This document shows positions 7,752-16,461 of a stretch of DNA of 23,996 nt, in pieces; within the stretch, counting starts at the first letter, position 1, and each line of letters opens with the position of its first letter. Origin of the DNA: Candidatus Altarchaeota archaeon. GTDB lineage: Archaea; Altiarchaeota; Altiarchaeia; IMC4; QMZM01. The DNA lies in NCBI GenBank assembly GCA_016931955.1, contig JAFGDV010000005.1, positions 1 through 23,996 of the forward strand, given 5' to 3'. The translations under genes and the position numbers were made by a program. The notes below the pieces were generated by a model, which searched no databases, was not told the DNA's origin, and was given only the letters and a program-made list of their open reading frames with translations.

Positions 7752-9599
7752 ATGGATTTATTCCCATTCGAGCAGGTTCGGGAGGGTCAGCGGGAGTTCC
7801 TGGAGGATGCGAGGAATGCTATTCGGGAGAGATCGCATCTTGTGGCGCACGCGCCGACAGGAATAGGGAAGACCGCCGCAGCATTAAGTGCCGCCCTAGA
7901 GTATGCCATAGAAAACAACAAAACAGTCTTCTTTCTTACACCTAAGCATACACAACATACTATCGTGGTTGACACATTAAAGATGATAAAAAGGAGGTAT
8001 GGGATAGAGTTCGTCATGGTGGACATAATAGGCAAACAGTGGACCTGCCCACATAATGTCAGAGACCTCGATTCCAGGGAATTCAATGAATTCTGCAGGA
8101 CGATGAAGAAAGACGAACGCTGCAAATACTACAATAACGTGCGGAAGAGGAAACTGTCGAAGAATGCTAAGAGCATCATAGAAAGGATAAAAAAAGACAC
8201 TATGCACAATGAAGAGATAAGCAGGCTCTGCTCAGACAATATGCTATGCCCCTACGAAATCTGCGTGGAAGTCGGCAAAGACTCTACAGTAGTAGTATGC
8301 GACTACTTCCATATGTTTTCCCCCCCAGTGAGGAAGGCCTTCATGTCCAAATTGAATAAAACCCTGAATAACGCAGTTTTGATCATAGACGAAGCCCACA
8401 ACCTCCCGGATAGGATCAGAAAGCTCCTCAGCCATAAGCTAACAGAGTATTCGCTGAAGAAGGCGACAAAGGAGGCTAATTTCTTTGGATATGAGCATCT
8501 GAGCGACGCCTTCAGGGAGATGGTAAAGGTCTTCAAGAACCTGGGTAAAGGCATGCAGGAAGAGGAGAGACTGGTTAAGAGGGAGGAATTCATGGACTCA
8601 TTAAGGGATAATATTGATCTAGATTATGGGGATCTTGTAGAGACAAGCCGGGAACTGGGGGAGGAAGTCCTGAAGATACCGAACAGGCACCGCTCCTATT
8701 CAAAAACAATATCCCGGTTCCTGGAAAAGTGGCGGGGAGAGGACATGGGTTATGCGAGAATCCTTAAGAGAGAGGAGATTACTTCTTTAACATACACGTG
8801 CTTGGATCCCTCGCTTTCAAGCACTGAGATATTCAAGGAAGTCCATTCCTCCATATTCATGAGCGGCACACTTGTTCCCTTAAGCATGTACGCCGACGTC
8901 CTAGACCTGCAGCATGGTAGAACAATCATGAGAGAGTATTCATCCCCCTTTCCCAAAGAAAACCGCCTCACATTATTGGTCCCGGGGGTGACGACAAAGT
9001 ACTCCAAGAGGAGTGAATTCATGTATAGGAAGTATGCGAATCTCATAGCGAGTATCATCAGATTCATTCCCGGAAATGCCGCAGTATTCTTTCCATCATA
9101 TAGGATCCTTGAGACGATAAGATCTGGGTTAAGCACCTTAGGGCACGGGAAGAAGATCCTTGCGGAGAGGCAGGATATGAAGAAGGAGGATAGGACTCAA
9201 TTGTACAATCAACTGGTTAGCTCTCGAAAACCAGGAGTCTTGCTATTGGGTGTGCAAGCAGGCTCTATGTCAGAGGGCGTGGACTACGCGAACAACATAC
9301 TTGATGGGGTGATCGTGGTCGGCCTGCCGTTGGAGATACCTAATTTAGAGGTGAAATCCCTTATAGAATACTACGACTTCAAGTTCGAACGCGGCTGGGA
9401 CTACGGTTACATCTATCCAGCGATGAACCGCGCCCTCCAAGCCGCTGGCAGATGCATCCGCTCCGAAACAGACAAGGGCGTCATCGTCTTGATGGATGAG
9501 CGCTTCAACTGGAAGAACTACTCCAAGTGCCTCCCCCACGACTTCGAACCCACCATAACAGAGATGCCAGAAAAATACATAAAGAGGTTTTTCGGATGA
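7752..9599 (+). CDS. XPD/Rad3-family DNA helicase with Fe-S cluster
   Basis: This 615-residue superfamily 2 helicase of the XPD/Rad3/DinG group unwinds DNA 5' to 3' in known members. Walker A is APTGIGKT (34-41) and the DEAH box is at 213-216. Motif VI is QAAGRCIR at 563-570, preceded by GSMSEGVDY. Four cysteines, C99, C115, C124 and C166 (the last in LCPYEI), match the positions that hold the 4Fe-4S cluster in XPD. The region between motif Ia and the DEAH box has the length of the Fe-S and Arch insertions, so the protein looks complete. In archaea XPD is a repair or processing helicase not tied to TFIIH; a close DinG-like paralogue is an alternative name. Its stop overlaps the M16 peptidase start as ATGA. 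It diverges from the V4R gene across a 73-bp AT-rich gap. Confidence 0.9.
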   Translation: MDLFPFEQVREGQREFLEDARNAIRERSHLVAHAPTGIGKTAAALSAALEYAIENNKTVFFLTPKHTQHTIVVDTLKMIKRRYGIEFVMVDIIGKQWTCPHNVRDLDSREFNEFCRTMKKDERCKYYNNVRKRKLSKNAKSIIERIKKDTMHNEEISRLCSDNMLCPYEICVEVGKDSTVVVCDYFHMFSPPVRKAFMSKLNKTLNNAVLIIDEAHNLPDRIRKLLSHKLTEYSLKKATKEANFFGYEHLSDAFREMVKVFKNLGKGMQEEERLVKREEFMDSLRDNIDLDYGDLVETSRELGEEVLKIPNRHRSYSKTISRFLEKWRGEDMGYARILKREEITSLTYTCLDPSLSSTEIFKEVHSSIFMSGTLVPLSMYADVLDLQHGRTIMREYSSPFPKENRLTLLVPGVTTKYSKRSEFMYRKYANLIASIIRFIPGNAAVFFPSYRILETIRSGLSTLGHGKKILAERQDMKKEDRTQLYNQLVSSRKPGVLLLGVQAGSMSEGVDYANNILDGVIVVGLPLEIPNLEVKSLIEYYDFKFERGWDYGYIYPAMNRALQAAGRCIRSETDKGVIVLMDERFNWKNYSKCLPHDFEPTITEMPEKYIKRFFG

Positions 9600-10828
9600 A
9601 AGAGATTTTTAGGAGGGATTTTGGTAATGGCCTGGTTTTGTTGGCTGAGGATAGACCGAATACTAAGAAGGCGGCTTTGTTTGTCGGCGTTGGGGTGGGC
9701 TCTGTCAACGAAGATGATAGATTGAATGGTGGATCGCACTTCAACGAGCATCTGCTGTTCAAGTCGAACCAGCACCGCACCGCCCGGGAGATAATCGAGG
9801 ATCTGGAGTACTCAGGCTCCATCGTGAACGCCTGCACCACGTGGAAGTATACTGGGTTCTATGCGAAGACACCACAAAAAAGCCTCCAAGAGGCGGTCCG
9901 CATACTCTTCGAGGCCGCGACGAACCTTGACTACGACGAAAAAGAATTCGAGCTCGAACGCCAGGTCATCCTGACAGAGATACAGAACTTCATCAATTCC
10001 CCGGAAAAACATGCCTTGACTGGCCTATTCATTCCGACGCTCTTCTCTGGGACTCCCCTGAAACGCAAGATAGAGGGCACTGTCGGATCAATGGGTAAGA
10101 TCAGAAAGAGGGAACTTGAATCATTCAAGAAGAGGTATTATGTTCCTAGTAACATGGTCATCGCAGTCTGCGGGAGATTCGACAGAAAAAAACTGGAGGA
10201 GATGGTTGGTTCAACCTTCGGAACATTAAAGAGGGGGCACGTTCCCCGGAAGGCGAAAATACAGATAGGTAATCGCCGCCGCTTCAAGGAGGAGAAACGC
10301 TCAGACATAAACCAATGCTATATGCACTTAGGCTACCGAGTTCCTGGCTTCTCTGGGAGGGACTTCTTCCCCTTGGAGATGCTGTCTTCACTGCTCTCCG
10401 AGGGTATGTCGTCGCGGATGTTCCATGAGCTGCGGGAGACGAGGGGGATAGGTTACTCAGTCGGCAACTTCTTCTACCCTAATGGGGATGAGGGCATGTT
10501 CATCTCCCACGCAGACGGCTTCGATCCTCGAAGGACTGAAGAAGCTAAGGACGTTATACTGACGATATTCGATGACCTGAAGAAGAACAAGGTGGGAAAG
10601 AGAGAATTCAATGGAACGAAGAAGCTCATGATCTCACACTACGACGACGTGTTGGAGAAGATAACCGAACGCTCGATGATGATGTTCTTATCCGAGTTCT
10701 TTAGGATACCGTTCGATTTCAGGGAGAAGGAGAAACACATCAAAGACGTTAGTAGAGAGGATATCCTGGAGGCTGCGAGGGAATACTTGTTGGGGGAATA
10801 CGTCCTGACTTTGCTGAGCCCAGGGTAA
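9596..10828 (+). CDS. M16-family zinc metallopeptidase
   Basis: This is a 410-residue insulinase-like (M16) peptidase. The inverted zinc motif HxxEH is present as HFNEH at 48-52. The second-helix Glu that completes the zinc site lies in ERQVILTEIQ (121-130); E128 is 76 residues after H52, which fits the family. The C-terminal half has the ETRGIGYSV segment with the Arg and Tyr that stabilise substrate. One active and one supporting half in about 410 residues is the small bacterial/archaeal M16 form, which usually dimerises. I start it at the ATG at 9596, which overlaps the helicase stop (ATGA) and gives the normal MKEIFRRDFGNGL opening; a longer frame from 9527 would lie inside the helicase gene. 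No signal peptide is seen, so it is probably cytosolic. Its functional link to the helicase is unknown. Confidence 0.9.
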   Translation: MKEIFRRDFGNGLVLLAEDRPNTKKAALFVGVGVGSVNEDDRLNGGSHFNEHLLFKSNQHRTAREIIEDLEYSGSIVNACTTWKYTGFYAKTPQKSLQEAVRILFEAATNLDYDEKEFELERQVILTEIQNFINSPEKHALTGLFIPTLFSGTPLKRKIEGTVGSMGKIRKRELESFKKRYYVPSNMVIAVCGRFDRKKLEEMVGSTFGTLKRGHVPRKAKIQIGNRRRFKEEKRSDINQCYMHLGYRVPGFSGRDFFPLEMLSSLLSEGMSSRMFHELRETRGIGYSVGNFFYPNGDEGMFISHADGFDPRRTEEAKDVILTIFDDLKKNKVGKREFNGTKKLMISHYDDVLEKITERSMMMFLSEFFRIPFDFREKEKHIKDVSREDILEAAREYLLGEYVLTLLSPG

Positions 10829-10895
10829 TTAATAAGGATAGAATACCCTATCGTATAAACTATAAGTCGCTTCTTCTCCAGTTATTTCAGCAGAA

Positions 10896-13484
10896 ATGAT
10901 AACCTTCCAAGAAGAGCCCTACCCAGACGATAGGACCTATGGGATACTATGCCCCCTGGTGAAGAGATGGTTTAAGGGGAAGTTCCGAGAGTTTGCCGTA
11001 CCCCAAAAGTACGCCCTGCTTAACATACACAATAGGCTTAACACATTGGTTTCCGCCCCAACTGGATCGGGTAAGACCCTCACTGCTTTTCTGTCCATAA
11101 TAAATGAGCTGGCGTCTCTCTCAGAGAAGAACATGCTGGAGGATAAGGTCTACTGCGTTTATATTTCCCCCCTAAAGGCATTAAACAACGACATAGAGAA
11201 GAACCTTAGAGAACCCCTGACTGAGATGGAGGAGCTCATAGGAAAGCCCATGGGCATCAGGGTCGTGGTTAGGACAGGCGACACACCCTCTTCCGCTAAG
11301 TCGAGGATGTTGGACAAACCGCCGCATATCCTGATAACAACACCTGAGACGCTATCCATCGTCCTGAATGCCCCGAAGTTCAGGCAACTCCTAAAGGACG
11401 TGAAATGGGTCATCGTAGACGAAATACATTCACTCGCCGAGAACAAGAGAGGAGTGCATCTGAGCCTTACATTGGAGAGGCTGCAGAATCTGGCTGGGAG
11501 GTTCACCCGGATTGGTTTATCTGCCACTATCTCCCCACTAGATAAAGTGGGTGAATTCCTCGTAGGCTACGAGAACGGGGAAGTGAGGGACTGCAGGATC
11601 ATAGATGTTCAGTTCCTCAAGAAACTGGACCTCAAGGTTCTGACTCCTGTAAAGAATATAATGGACACCACCCAAGATGAGCTCCAGAACTCCCTCTACA
11701 GGCTCATTGACGACCTGGTGTCCTCACACAAGACAACGCTGATCTTCACCAACACACGCAGCGGGACTGAGAGGGTGGTGCACAACCTCAAGAGCAGGTT
11801 TCCTAACAGATACAGCGACAACATCGGAGCCCATCACTCATCCCTCTCCAGGGAACACCGGGTTGCTGTTGAGAACAGCCTGAAGGAGGGCAGACTAAAG
11901 TGCGTTGTTTCCTCGACCAGCCTGGAGCTTGGGATCGACATAGGTTACATCGACTTGGTAATATTACTCGGTTCGCCGAAGTCTGTAGCAAGAGCCCTGC
12001 AGAGGGTGGGCAGGTCAGGGCACAGGCTTCATGAGACCGCAAAGGGTAGGATCATCGTAATGGATAGAGACGATCTGGTGGAATGCTCCGTACTATTGAA
12101 GAACGCACTCGAAGGGAACATAGATAAGATCCATATTCCAACAAATTGTTTGGATGTTCTCGCACAACAGATCTATGGGATCTGCATCGAGGAGAAACAG
12201 TACATAGAGAACATCTTCCACCTCGTTAGGAGGAGCTACTGCTACCATGACATCCTCAGACAAGACTTTGACTCGGTTTTGGACTACCTATCAGGTGAAT
12301 ACGTCGCCTTGGAGGAGAGGAGCGTCTACGCGAAGATATGGGTCGACCATATGACAGGGATGATGGGTAAACGCAGTAAACTCGCACGGGTCCTATACTC
12401 AACCAATGTGGGCACGATACCTGAGGAATCCTATGTGACGGTAAAGATCGGAACACAGAGGGTGGGCAAGGTAGAGGAGGGCTTCCTGGAGCGGCTGAAG
12501 AAGGGCGACATCTTCGTCTTAGGAGGTAACATATACCAGTTCAGATACGCCAGAGGCCAGACAGCCCAGGTATCCCCAGCAGTGGGTAGAGTCCCCACAG
12601 TCCCCTCATGGTTCTCAGAGCAGCTTCCTTTGAGCTTCGATCTGGCGTCGAGTGTGGGCAGATTCCGCCGCCTGATGGAGGAGAGGCTTGATATAGGAGA
12701 GGGAAAAGACGACATCGTTAAATTCATCCTAGACTTCCTCTACGTGGACGAGAACTCGGCTAATTCACTCTATGAGTACATTAGGGAGCAGTTCCTGTAT
12801 GCTGAGATCCCAACAGACAAGAGGGTTCTGGTCGAATTCTATCGGGGATTCAGGGGTGAAAAGTATGTCATATTTCACTCCCTGTACGGCAGGAGGGTGA
12901 ATGACGCACTATCCAGAGCCATAGCCTACGTCATATCCAAGCGCGAGAGACGGGACATCATGATATCCCTCACAGACAACGGCTTCTATCTCTCAGCCGG
13001 TTCCAGCGGAGTCAACGCGCTGCAGGCTCTCGAAGACATCAAGTCCCTAGATCTTAGGAAGACCCTGACTAAGGCAATCGACAGAACAGAGGTTCTAGCC
13101 CGCCGCTTCAGGCATTGCGCAACCCGCAGCCTCATGATCCTGCGAACCTATAAAGGACGTAGGAAGTCTATCGGCAGACAGCAGATCGGCTCCAAGGTCC
13201 TACTGAACTTCGTCAAAAAACTGCCTGGAGAGTTCCCTATCCTTAAGGAAGCGAGGCGTGAGGTCTTAGAGGATCTCATGGATGTCAGTAACGCTGAGAA
13301 GATACTCAACGGAATCAGGTCTGGCGAGATAAGGATTGAGGAGGTTTCCACCGAAATCCCGTCCCCTTTCGCATTGAACCTCATCGCTCAAGGCTACATG
13401 GATTACCTCAGATTAGAGGAGCGCCTTGAGTTCATAAAGAGAATGCATGAAGCTACTCTACGCAGGATCGGTCTGAAGAGATGA
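10896..13484 (+). CDS. lhr: Lhr-type ATP-dependent helicase
   Basis: This 862-residue superfamily 2 helicase belongs to the archaeal Lhr group (Lhr-core), large helicases active on DNA forks and RNA:DNA hybrids in studied archaea. Motif I is APTGSGKT at 54-61. Motif II is DEIH at 175-178 and motif III SAT at 209-211. [11 protein letters not shown] falls near 341-350 and motif [11 protein letters not shown], at 369-377. The roughly 480 residues after the two RecA domains have the length and composition of the Lhr winged-helix and C-terminal region (with segments such as [11 protein letters not shown] and GRVPTVPSW). Nothing appears truncated. The start is the ATG at 10896, 67 bp after the M16 gene; ACTATAAG centred about 33 bp upstream could be its own TATA box. 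Its stop codon abuts the argB stop with no bases between. Confidence 0.93.
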   Translation: MITFQEEPYPDDRTYGILCPLVKRWFKGKFREFAVPQKYALLNIHNRLNTLVSAPTGSGKTLTAFLSIINELASLSEKNMLEDKVYCVYISPLKALNNDIEKNLREPLTEMEELIGKPMGIRVVVRTGDTPSSAKSRMLDKPPHILITTPETLSIVLNAPKFRQLLKDVKWVIVDEIHSLAENKRGVHLSLTLERLQNLAGRFTRIGLSATISPLDKVGEFLVGYENGEVRDCRIIDVQFLKKLDLKVLTPVKNIMDTTQDELQNSLYRLIDDLVSSHKTTLIFTNTRSGTERVVHNLKSRFPNRYSDNIGAHHSSLSREHRVAVENSLKEGRLKCVVSSTSLELGIDIGYIDLVILLGSPKSVARALQRVGRSGHRLHETAKGRIIVMDRDDLVECSVLLKNALEGNIDKIHIPTNCLDVLAQQIYGICIEEKQYIENIFHLVRRSYCYHDILRQDFDSVLDYLSGEYVALEERSVYAKIWVDHMTGMMGKRSKLARVLYSTNVGTIPEESYVTVKIGTQRVGKVEEGFLERLKKGDIFVLGGNIYQFRYARGQTAQVSPAVGRVPTVPSWFSEQLPLSFDLASSVGRFRRLMEERLDIGEGKDDIVKFILDFLYVDENSANSLYEYIREQFLYAEIPTDKRVLVEFYRGFRGEKYVIFHSLYGRRVNDALSRAIAYVISKRERRDIMISLTDNGFYLSAGSSGVNALQALEDIKSLDLRKTLTKAIDRTEVLARRFRHCATRSLMILRTYKGRRKSIGRQQIGSKVLLNFVKKLPGEFPILKEARREVLEDLMDVSNAEKILNGIRSGEIRIEEVSTEIPSPFALNLIAQGYMDYLRLEERLEFIKRMHEATLRRIGLKR

Positions 13485-14300
13485 TCATTTGGTTATCATC
13501 GTCCCATTGCCGCGCTCCGTTAGCAGTTCCCCGAGGATTGCGTGCTCTCCAGCCTTTATGATATGCACCTGCTCCACCCCCTGATCGATTGCCTTGATCC
13601 CGGACTCGAGTTTAGGTATCATCCCACCCGTCACTGTCTTGTTTTTTACGAGTTTTTTAGCCTCACTGACGCCTACCTTCCCTATCAGCCTGCCTTCTTT
13701 ATCCAGGACGCCTTCCACATTGGTCAGATTTATTATCTTTGTCGCATTCAATGCTTTTGCGAGCGCCCCTGCCGCCACATCTGCATTGATGTTCAGTAGC
13801 TGCCCTCCCCCATCCACGCCGATTGGATAGATCACCGGCATGTATTCGTTTTTCAGCATATCGTGTATTAGCCCCAGGTCTACATCCTCCACTTCACCAA
13901 CATACCCTAGCCCCCTCTTTTTCCTCTTCGCCCTAAACAAGCTCCCACCTAAGCCTAAAGCTATCGTTTTCTCCTTGTTCACCTTCCCTATTATCCTGTT
14001 GTTCACCTGATGCAGGCAGCTTACCACAACATCCAGCGTCTTTTCGTCGGTTATCCTCTCACCCCGTATAAAGCGCGGCTTCAATCCGAGTTTCTCCATC
14101 TTGGAGGATATCAAGGTGCCGGCGCCGTGCATGACTATTATCTTTATGCCAACATCATGCAATAGGATCAGGTCTAAGGCAATCGACTCCAGTACTTTCT
14201 CATCCGAGAGGATCTCCCCACTGAACTTTATTATGAACACCTGATCCTTGAATTTCTTGATGTAGTGGAGAGCCTCAATCAACTCCCTAGTATTCGCCAT
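13485..14300 (-). CDS. argB: Acetylglutamate kinase-like amino-acid kinase (ArgB)
   Basis: This protein is expected to phosphorylate N-acetylglutamate in the second step of arginine synthesis. The 271 residues align along the amino-acid kinase fold. IIKFSGE contains the first Lys, HGAGT is the second Gly loop, and GERITD holds the substrate-binding Arg region. NINADVAAGALA carries the catalytic Asp, TNVEGVLD is followed by TGGMIPK with the second Lys, and GTMI closes the protein. The catalytic Lys, Asp and Lys are kept, but both glycine loops deviate from the usual K-x-GG and HGGG. A [LysW]-aminoadipate kinase is an alternative; no LysW-like carrier gene is nearby and argG/argH are in the window, so ArgB is preferred. 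TTTTTATC about 31 bp upstream fits a TATA box, so it probably has its own short-leader transcript. Confidence 0.8.
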   Translation of the reverse strand: MANTRELIEALHYIKKFKDQVFIIKFSGEILSDEKVLESIALDLILLHDVGIKIIVMHGAGTLISSKMEKLGLKPRFIRGERITDEKTLDVVVSCLHQVNNRIIGKVNKEKTIALGLGGSLFRAKRKKRGLGYVGEVEDVDLGLIHDMLKNEYMPVIYPIGVDGGGQLLNINADVAAGALAKALNATKIINLTNVEGVLDKEGRLIGKVGVSEAKKLVKNKTVTGGMIPKLESGIKAIDQGVEQVHIIKAGEHAILGELLTERGNGTMITK

Positions 14301-14338
14301 CTTCCCTTAATTATGTATACTCTAGGGATAAAAACAGG

Positions 14339-14866
14339 TTAGAATAGTAGGGATAGAACCAAGGTCCATAGGAAAAAAAACAACAGAGTGAGGCTGACCC
14401 ACAGAAACAATCCCTTCAGTATCTTTACTACATAACCACCTCGCTTTCGCAACTCAAAAAACCAGAGCACCATGTAGGATGCCAGAATAGATGTTGATAG
14501 CACATAATAGACTATATCCGTCATCCTTGGGATGAAGTGGACACCAGAGGTTACTCCACCAAGAGACCTTTTTCCCATGTATTCCACGCACAATTCGTCC
14601 GTCGGAGCCATGGCATAATATAGTAGCGCGGGCAGCATGACCAACAGGATGAGAAAGACCATACCATCAGTGTTCTTTTTCAGGGAGAATAGACATGCGA
14701 TGGGATAACCCAGCAGCGAAAAAAAGATGGAAAAGAAAAAGTATCTCCAGAATTCATCAATGAACAACACAGGAATGAATACAAACAGCGAAAGATAGAT
14801 TGCAATAAGGACAAGGGAGATGATGACCCTTTTCCGGTCAGGCTTCAGTAGATTCCTCACCCACAT
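14339..14866 (-). CDS. Hypothetical four-pass membrane protein
   Basis: I do not recognise a family for these 175 residues. A basic N-terminus (LLKPDRKR) is followed by hydrophobic segments at about 15-36, 41-61, 69-86, 119-136 and 150-175, so four or five membrane passes are likely. A polar loop of about 30 residues (roughly 87-116) sits before the fourth segment and contains one Cys. It lies 38 bp upstream of argB on the same strand, but the argB TATA-like box lies in that gap, so the two need not be one transcript. It diverges from the CAP-domain gene across 44 bp that hold TATA-like sequences for both directions. Base composition resembles the neighbouring genes. Confidence 0.6.
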   Translation of the reverse strand: MWVRNLLKPDRKRVIISLVLIAIYLSLFVFIPVLFIDEFWRYFFFSIFFSLLGYPIACLFSLKKNTDGMVFLILLVMLPALLYYAMAPTDELCVEYMGKRSLGGVTSGVHFIPRMTDIVYYVLSTSILASYMVLWFFELRKRGGYVVKILKGLFLWVSLTLLFFFLWTLVLSLLF

Positions 14867-14879
14867 CTTACATCAAAGA

Positions 14880-14887
14880 TATTTATT
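14880..14887 (+). promoter_or_regulatory. TATA-like box for the CAP-domain gene
   Basis: TATTTATT is centred about 27 bp before the GTG at 14911, the expected spacing for leaderless transcription from that GTG. There is no Shine-Dalgarno-like sequence before the GTG, which agrees with this reading. Confidence 0.45.
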
Positions 14888-14910
14888 GTATACATCCTAG
14901 ATAAGTTACC

Positions 14911-15444
14911 GTGGATGACCCAGACTCTCTTCTAACACTGGTTTTAATAGCCATCATAGTGCTCATAGTAACCCGATACGACAGCAGGAGGGCGAATATC
15001 TCCTCCCTAGAATATAAGGTCTATTCTTGCGTGAACCTTGAGCGAACGCGGATGGGTCTGTCAGCCCTCGAATTAAACGATGCCATGTCGGACGTGGCTA
15101 GGAAGCACAGCAGGGACATGGCTCATAGATCCTATTTCTCCCACAAGAATCTAACAGGCGAATCACATTCAGAGAGGCTTGAAGGTGAGGACATACACGT
15201 AGAGGGGGTGTCGGCGGAAAACATAGCAAAGTATAGCATCGTCTCCTCCATAACACAACCAGATAACATAAAGTCCTACCGCTCCCTGGATGAGTTAGCG
15301 AAGGCAGTGGTGAGTGGATGGATGCACAGCACAGGCCACCGGAAGAACATAGGCAACGCTGATTTCAGGAATACGGGTATTGGAGTATCACTCGGCCTCG
15401 ACGGGGAAACATACTATTTCACTCAGGTCTTCACAGGCGGCTAG
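14911..15444 (+). CDS. Membrane-anchored CAP/SCP-domain protein
   Basis: This 177-residue protein has one N-terminal membrane segment (about 7-21) and an external CAP (CRISP/SCP/PR-1) domain. The domain shows the bacterial/archaeal CAP pattern: NLERTRMGLSAL, then the HSRDMAHRSYFSH segment with H66 and H78, then SAENIAK with E103, then SGWMHSTGHRKNI with H143, and a closing YYFTQVF strand. The cavity residues of the family (two His and a Glu) appear intact. CAP domains bind lipids, metals or cell-wall material in various systems, and no single enzymatic reaction is established, so only a surface role is inferred. The GTG at 14911 is chosen because of the TATA-like box about 27 bp upstream. Its TAG stop overlaps the phosphoribulokinase TAG stop on the other strand within a CTAG. 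Confidence 0.88.
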   Translation: MDDPDSLLTLVLIAIIVLIVTRYDSRRANISSLEYKVYSCVNLERTRMGLSALELNDAMSDVARKHSRDMAHRSYFSHKNLTGESHSERLEGEDIHVEGVSAENIAKYSIVSSITQPDNIKSYRSLDELAKAVVSGWMHSTGHRKNIGNADFRNTGIGVSLGLDGETYYFTQVFTGG

Positions 15445-16391
15445 CTGCTCAGTATATGATCCACTTTCTCGATAAAACGCCAGCATATGATCAACTGCGC
15501 GAGGTTTGTTGAGGTGATGTATTCCCCCCCTTTGCTGAATAGGTGAGTTTCCTCCCTACCAGTATACGCGCTTATCTTCGCCTCAAGGCTCTCTACAACA
15601 TCCCTGTGAATCATCCCATCCATGGACAGTATCCCGACATTGTGTCCATAGTAGTCGTCTCTCTGGAACTCCAGGCTAAAGTTCTTCTTTGACAGTTGCA
15701 GGAGCGTTGATAAATCAATCGACAGGTTCATTTCACTCAACGGCACGTCCACTATCCTCTGCATAAGCCGTATAGAGTACACATCCGGCTCGGTATAACG
15801 AGATTCCTGGACCTGAATCAAGACCTCAGCGTATATCTTCTGAACGTCAACGTATTTCTCGTAGTCGGGCTCCCTTACCATCATCTCCTCCAGGACGTCT
15901 TCTTTTTTATGCCCCCTCTGCCCCACATCCCTTTTAATCTTCCACTTTCTCTTGACTCTGCGGTCAGGGTCGACGAAGATCTTAAAATCAGATAGTTCCC
16001 GCAATTCCTCGCTGAAGAAGGGATGCAGTCCTTCAATGATCACCACCTTTGTCGGCTTAAAGGGCACTGGTTCCCTGAATGTGCCGTCTGAGTGATCATA
16101 CACTGGCTTCATTATTTCACGGCCCCCCCTCAATTCGCCCAAATCTTGGACCAACCTGCCAAGATCGTTTGCCCCAGGATTCAGCGGCGTGACACCCTTC
16201 TCCTTCCTCTGTTTACGGTCAAGGGAGTGGTAGTCGTCCAGTGAAAAGGAGCTGACCAAGTCGTCACCAAGAATCCTTTTTATGCCTTCCACAAAAGTAG
16301 TCTTCCCCGACCCGCTGTCCCCAGCAACCCCCACAACAAATACCCTATCGGATCCAAACAGCCGTTCCTTAAAAGACATCCCATTAATCAT
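15441..16391 (-). CDS. prk: Phosphoribulokinase
   Basis: Phosphoribulokinase phosphorylates ribulose 5-phosphate to ribulose 1,5-bisphosphate, the RuBisCO substrate. The 316 residues contain Walker A GDSGSGKTT (24-32), LDDYHSLDRKQRKEKGVT (51-68), KPVYDH (95-100) and EGLHP (120-124). KIKRDVGQRGHKKE (151-164) fits the phosphoribulokinase signature K-[LIVM]-x-R-D-x3-R-G-x-[ST]-x-E at every position but one. The C-terminal YYGHNVGILSMDGM (247-260) matches the corresponding end of cyanobacterial phosphoribulokinase as I recall it, which plain uridine kinases lack. The only Cys is C303, so the thioredoxin-regulated Cys pairs of plant and cyanobacterial enzymes are absent, as reported for archaeal relatives. 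The start is ATG 16391 (an alternative is 16379), with GATAAATA centred about 31 bp upstream. A RuBisCO gene is not in the window. Confidence 0.85.
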   Translation of the reverse strand: MINGMSFKERLFGSDRVFVVGVAGDSGSGKTTFVEGIKRILGDDLVSSFSLDDYHSLDRKQRKEKGVTPLNPGANDLGRLVQDLGELRGGREIMKPVYDHSDGTFREPVPFKPTKVVIIEGLHPFFSEELRELSDFKIFVDPDRRVKRKWKIKRDVGQRGHKKEDVLEEMMVREPDYEKYVDVQKIYAEVLIQVQESRYTEPDVYSIRLMQRIVDVPLSEMNLSIDLSTLLQLSKKNFSLEFQRDDYYGHNVGILSMDGMIHRDVVESLEAKISAYTGREETHLFSKGGEYITSTNLAQLIICWRFIEKVDHILSS

Positions 16392-16418
16392 TTACGTGAG
16401 ACAACATAAAACCAAGGG

Positions 16419-16426
16419 TATTTATC
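16419..16426. promoter_or_regulatory. Shared bidirectional TATA-like element (prk / four-Cys gene)
   Basis: TATTTATC on the plus strand reads GATAAATA on the minus strand. It is centred about 31 bp before the prk start at 16391 and about 40 bp before the four-Cys gene start at 16462. For the plus strand, a transcript starting about 26 bp downstream would begin right at the Shine-Dalgarno sequence. The element is the only strong TATA-like sequence in this 70-bp gap, so the two genes may share it. Confidence 0.45.
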
Positions 16427-16448
16427 CAAGCGTATCCATTAGTTAAGC

Positions 16449-16454
16449 GAGGTG
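16449..16454 (+). promoter_or_regulatory. Shine-Dalgarno site of the four-Cys gene
   Basis: GAGGTG lies 7 bases before the ATG at 16462 and is complementary to the conserved 3' end of 16S rRNA. It stands out because most starts in this window have no such site, and it supports the short gene as real. Confidence 0.6.
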
Positions 16455-16461
16455 GTTTAGG

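Noticed and set aside
9527-9595. Longer N-terminus for the M16 peptidase
   Set aside because: These bases code for the helicase C-terminus; the ATG at 9596 overlaps the helicase stop and gives the family-typical start.
13485-14300. [LysW]-aminoadipate kinase (LysZ) for the argB-like gene
   Set aside because: No LysW-like carrier or other genes of that pathway are in the window, while argG, argH and dapB are. It remains a lower-probability alternative.
15441-16391. Calling the kinase uridine kinase
   Set aside because: The EGLH, KPVYDH and RDVGQRGH blocks and the C-terminal extension fit phosphoribulokinase much better.
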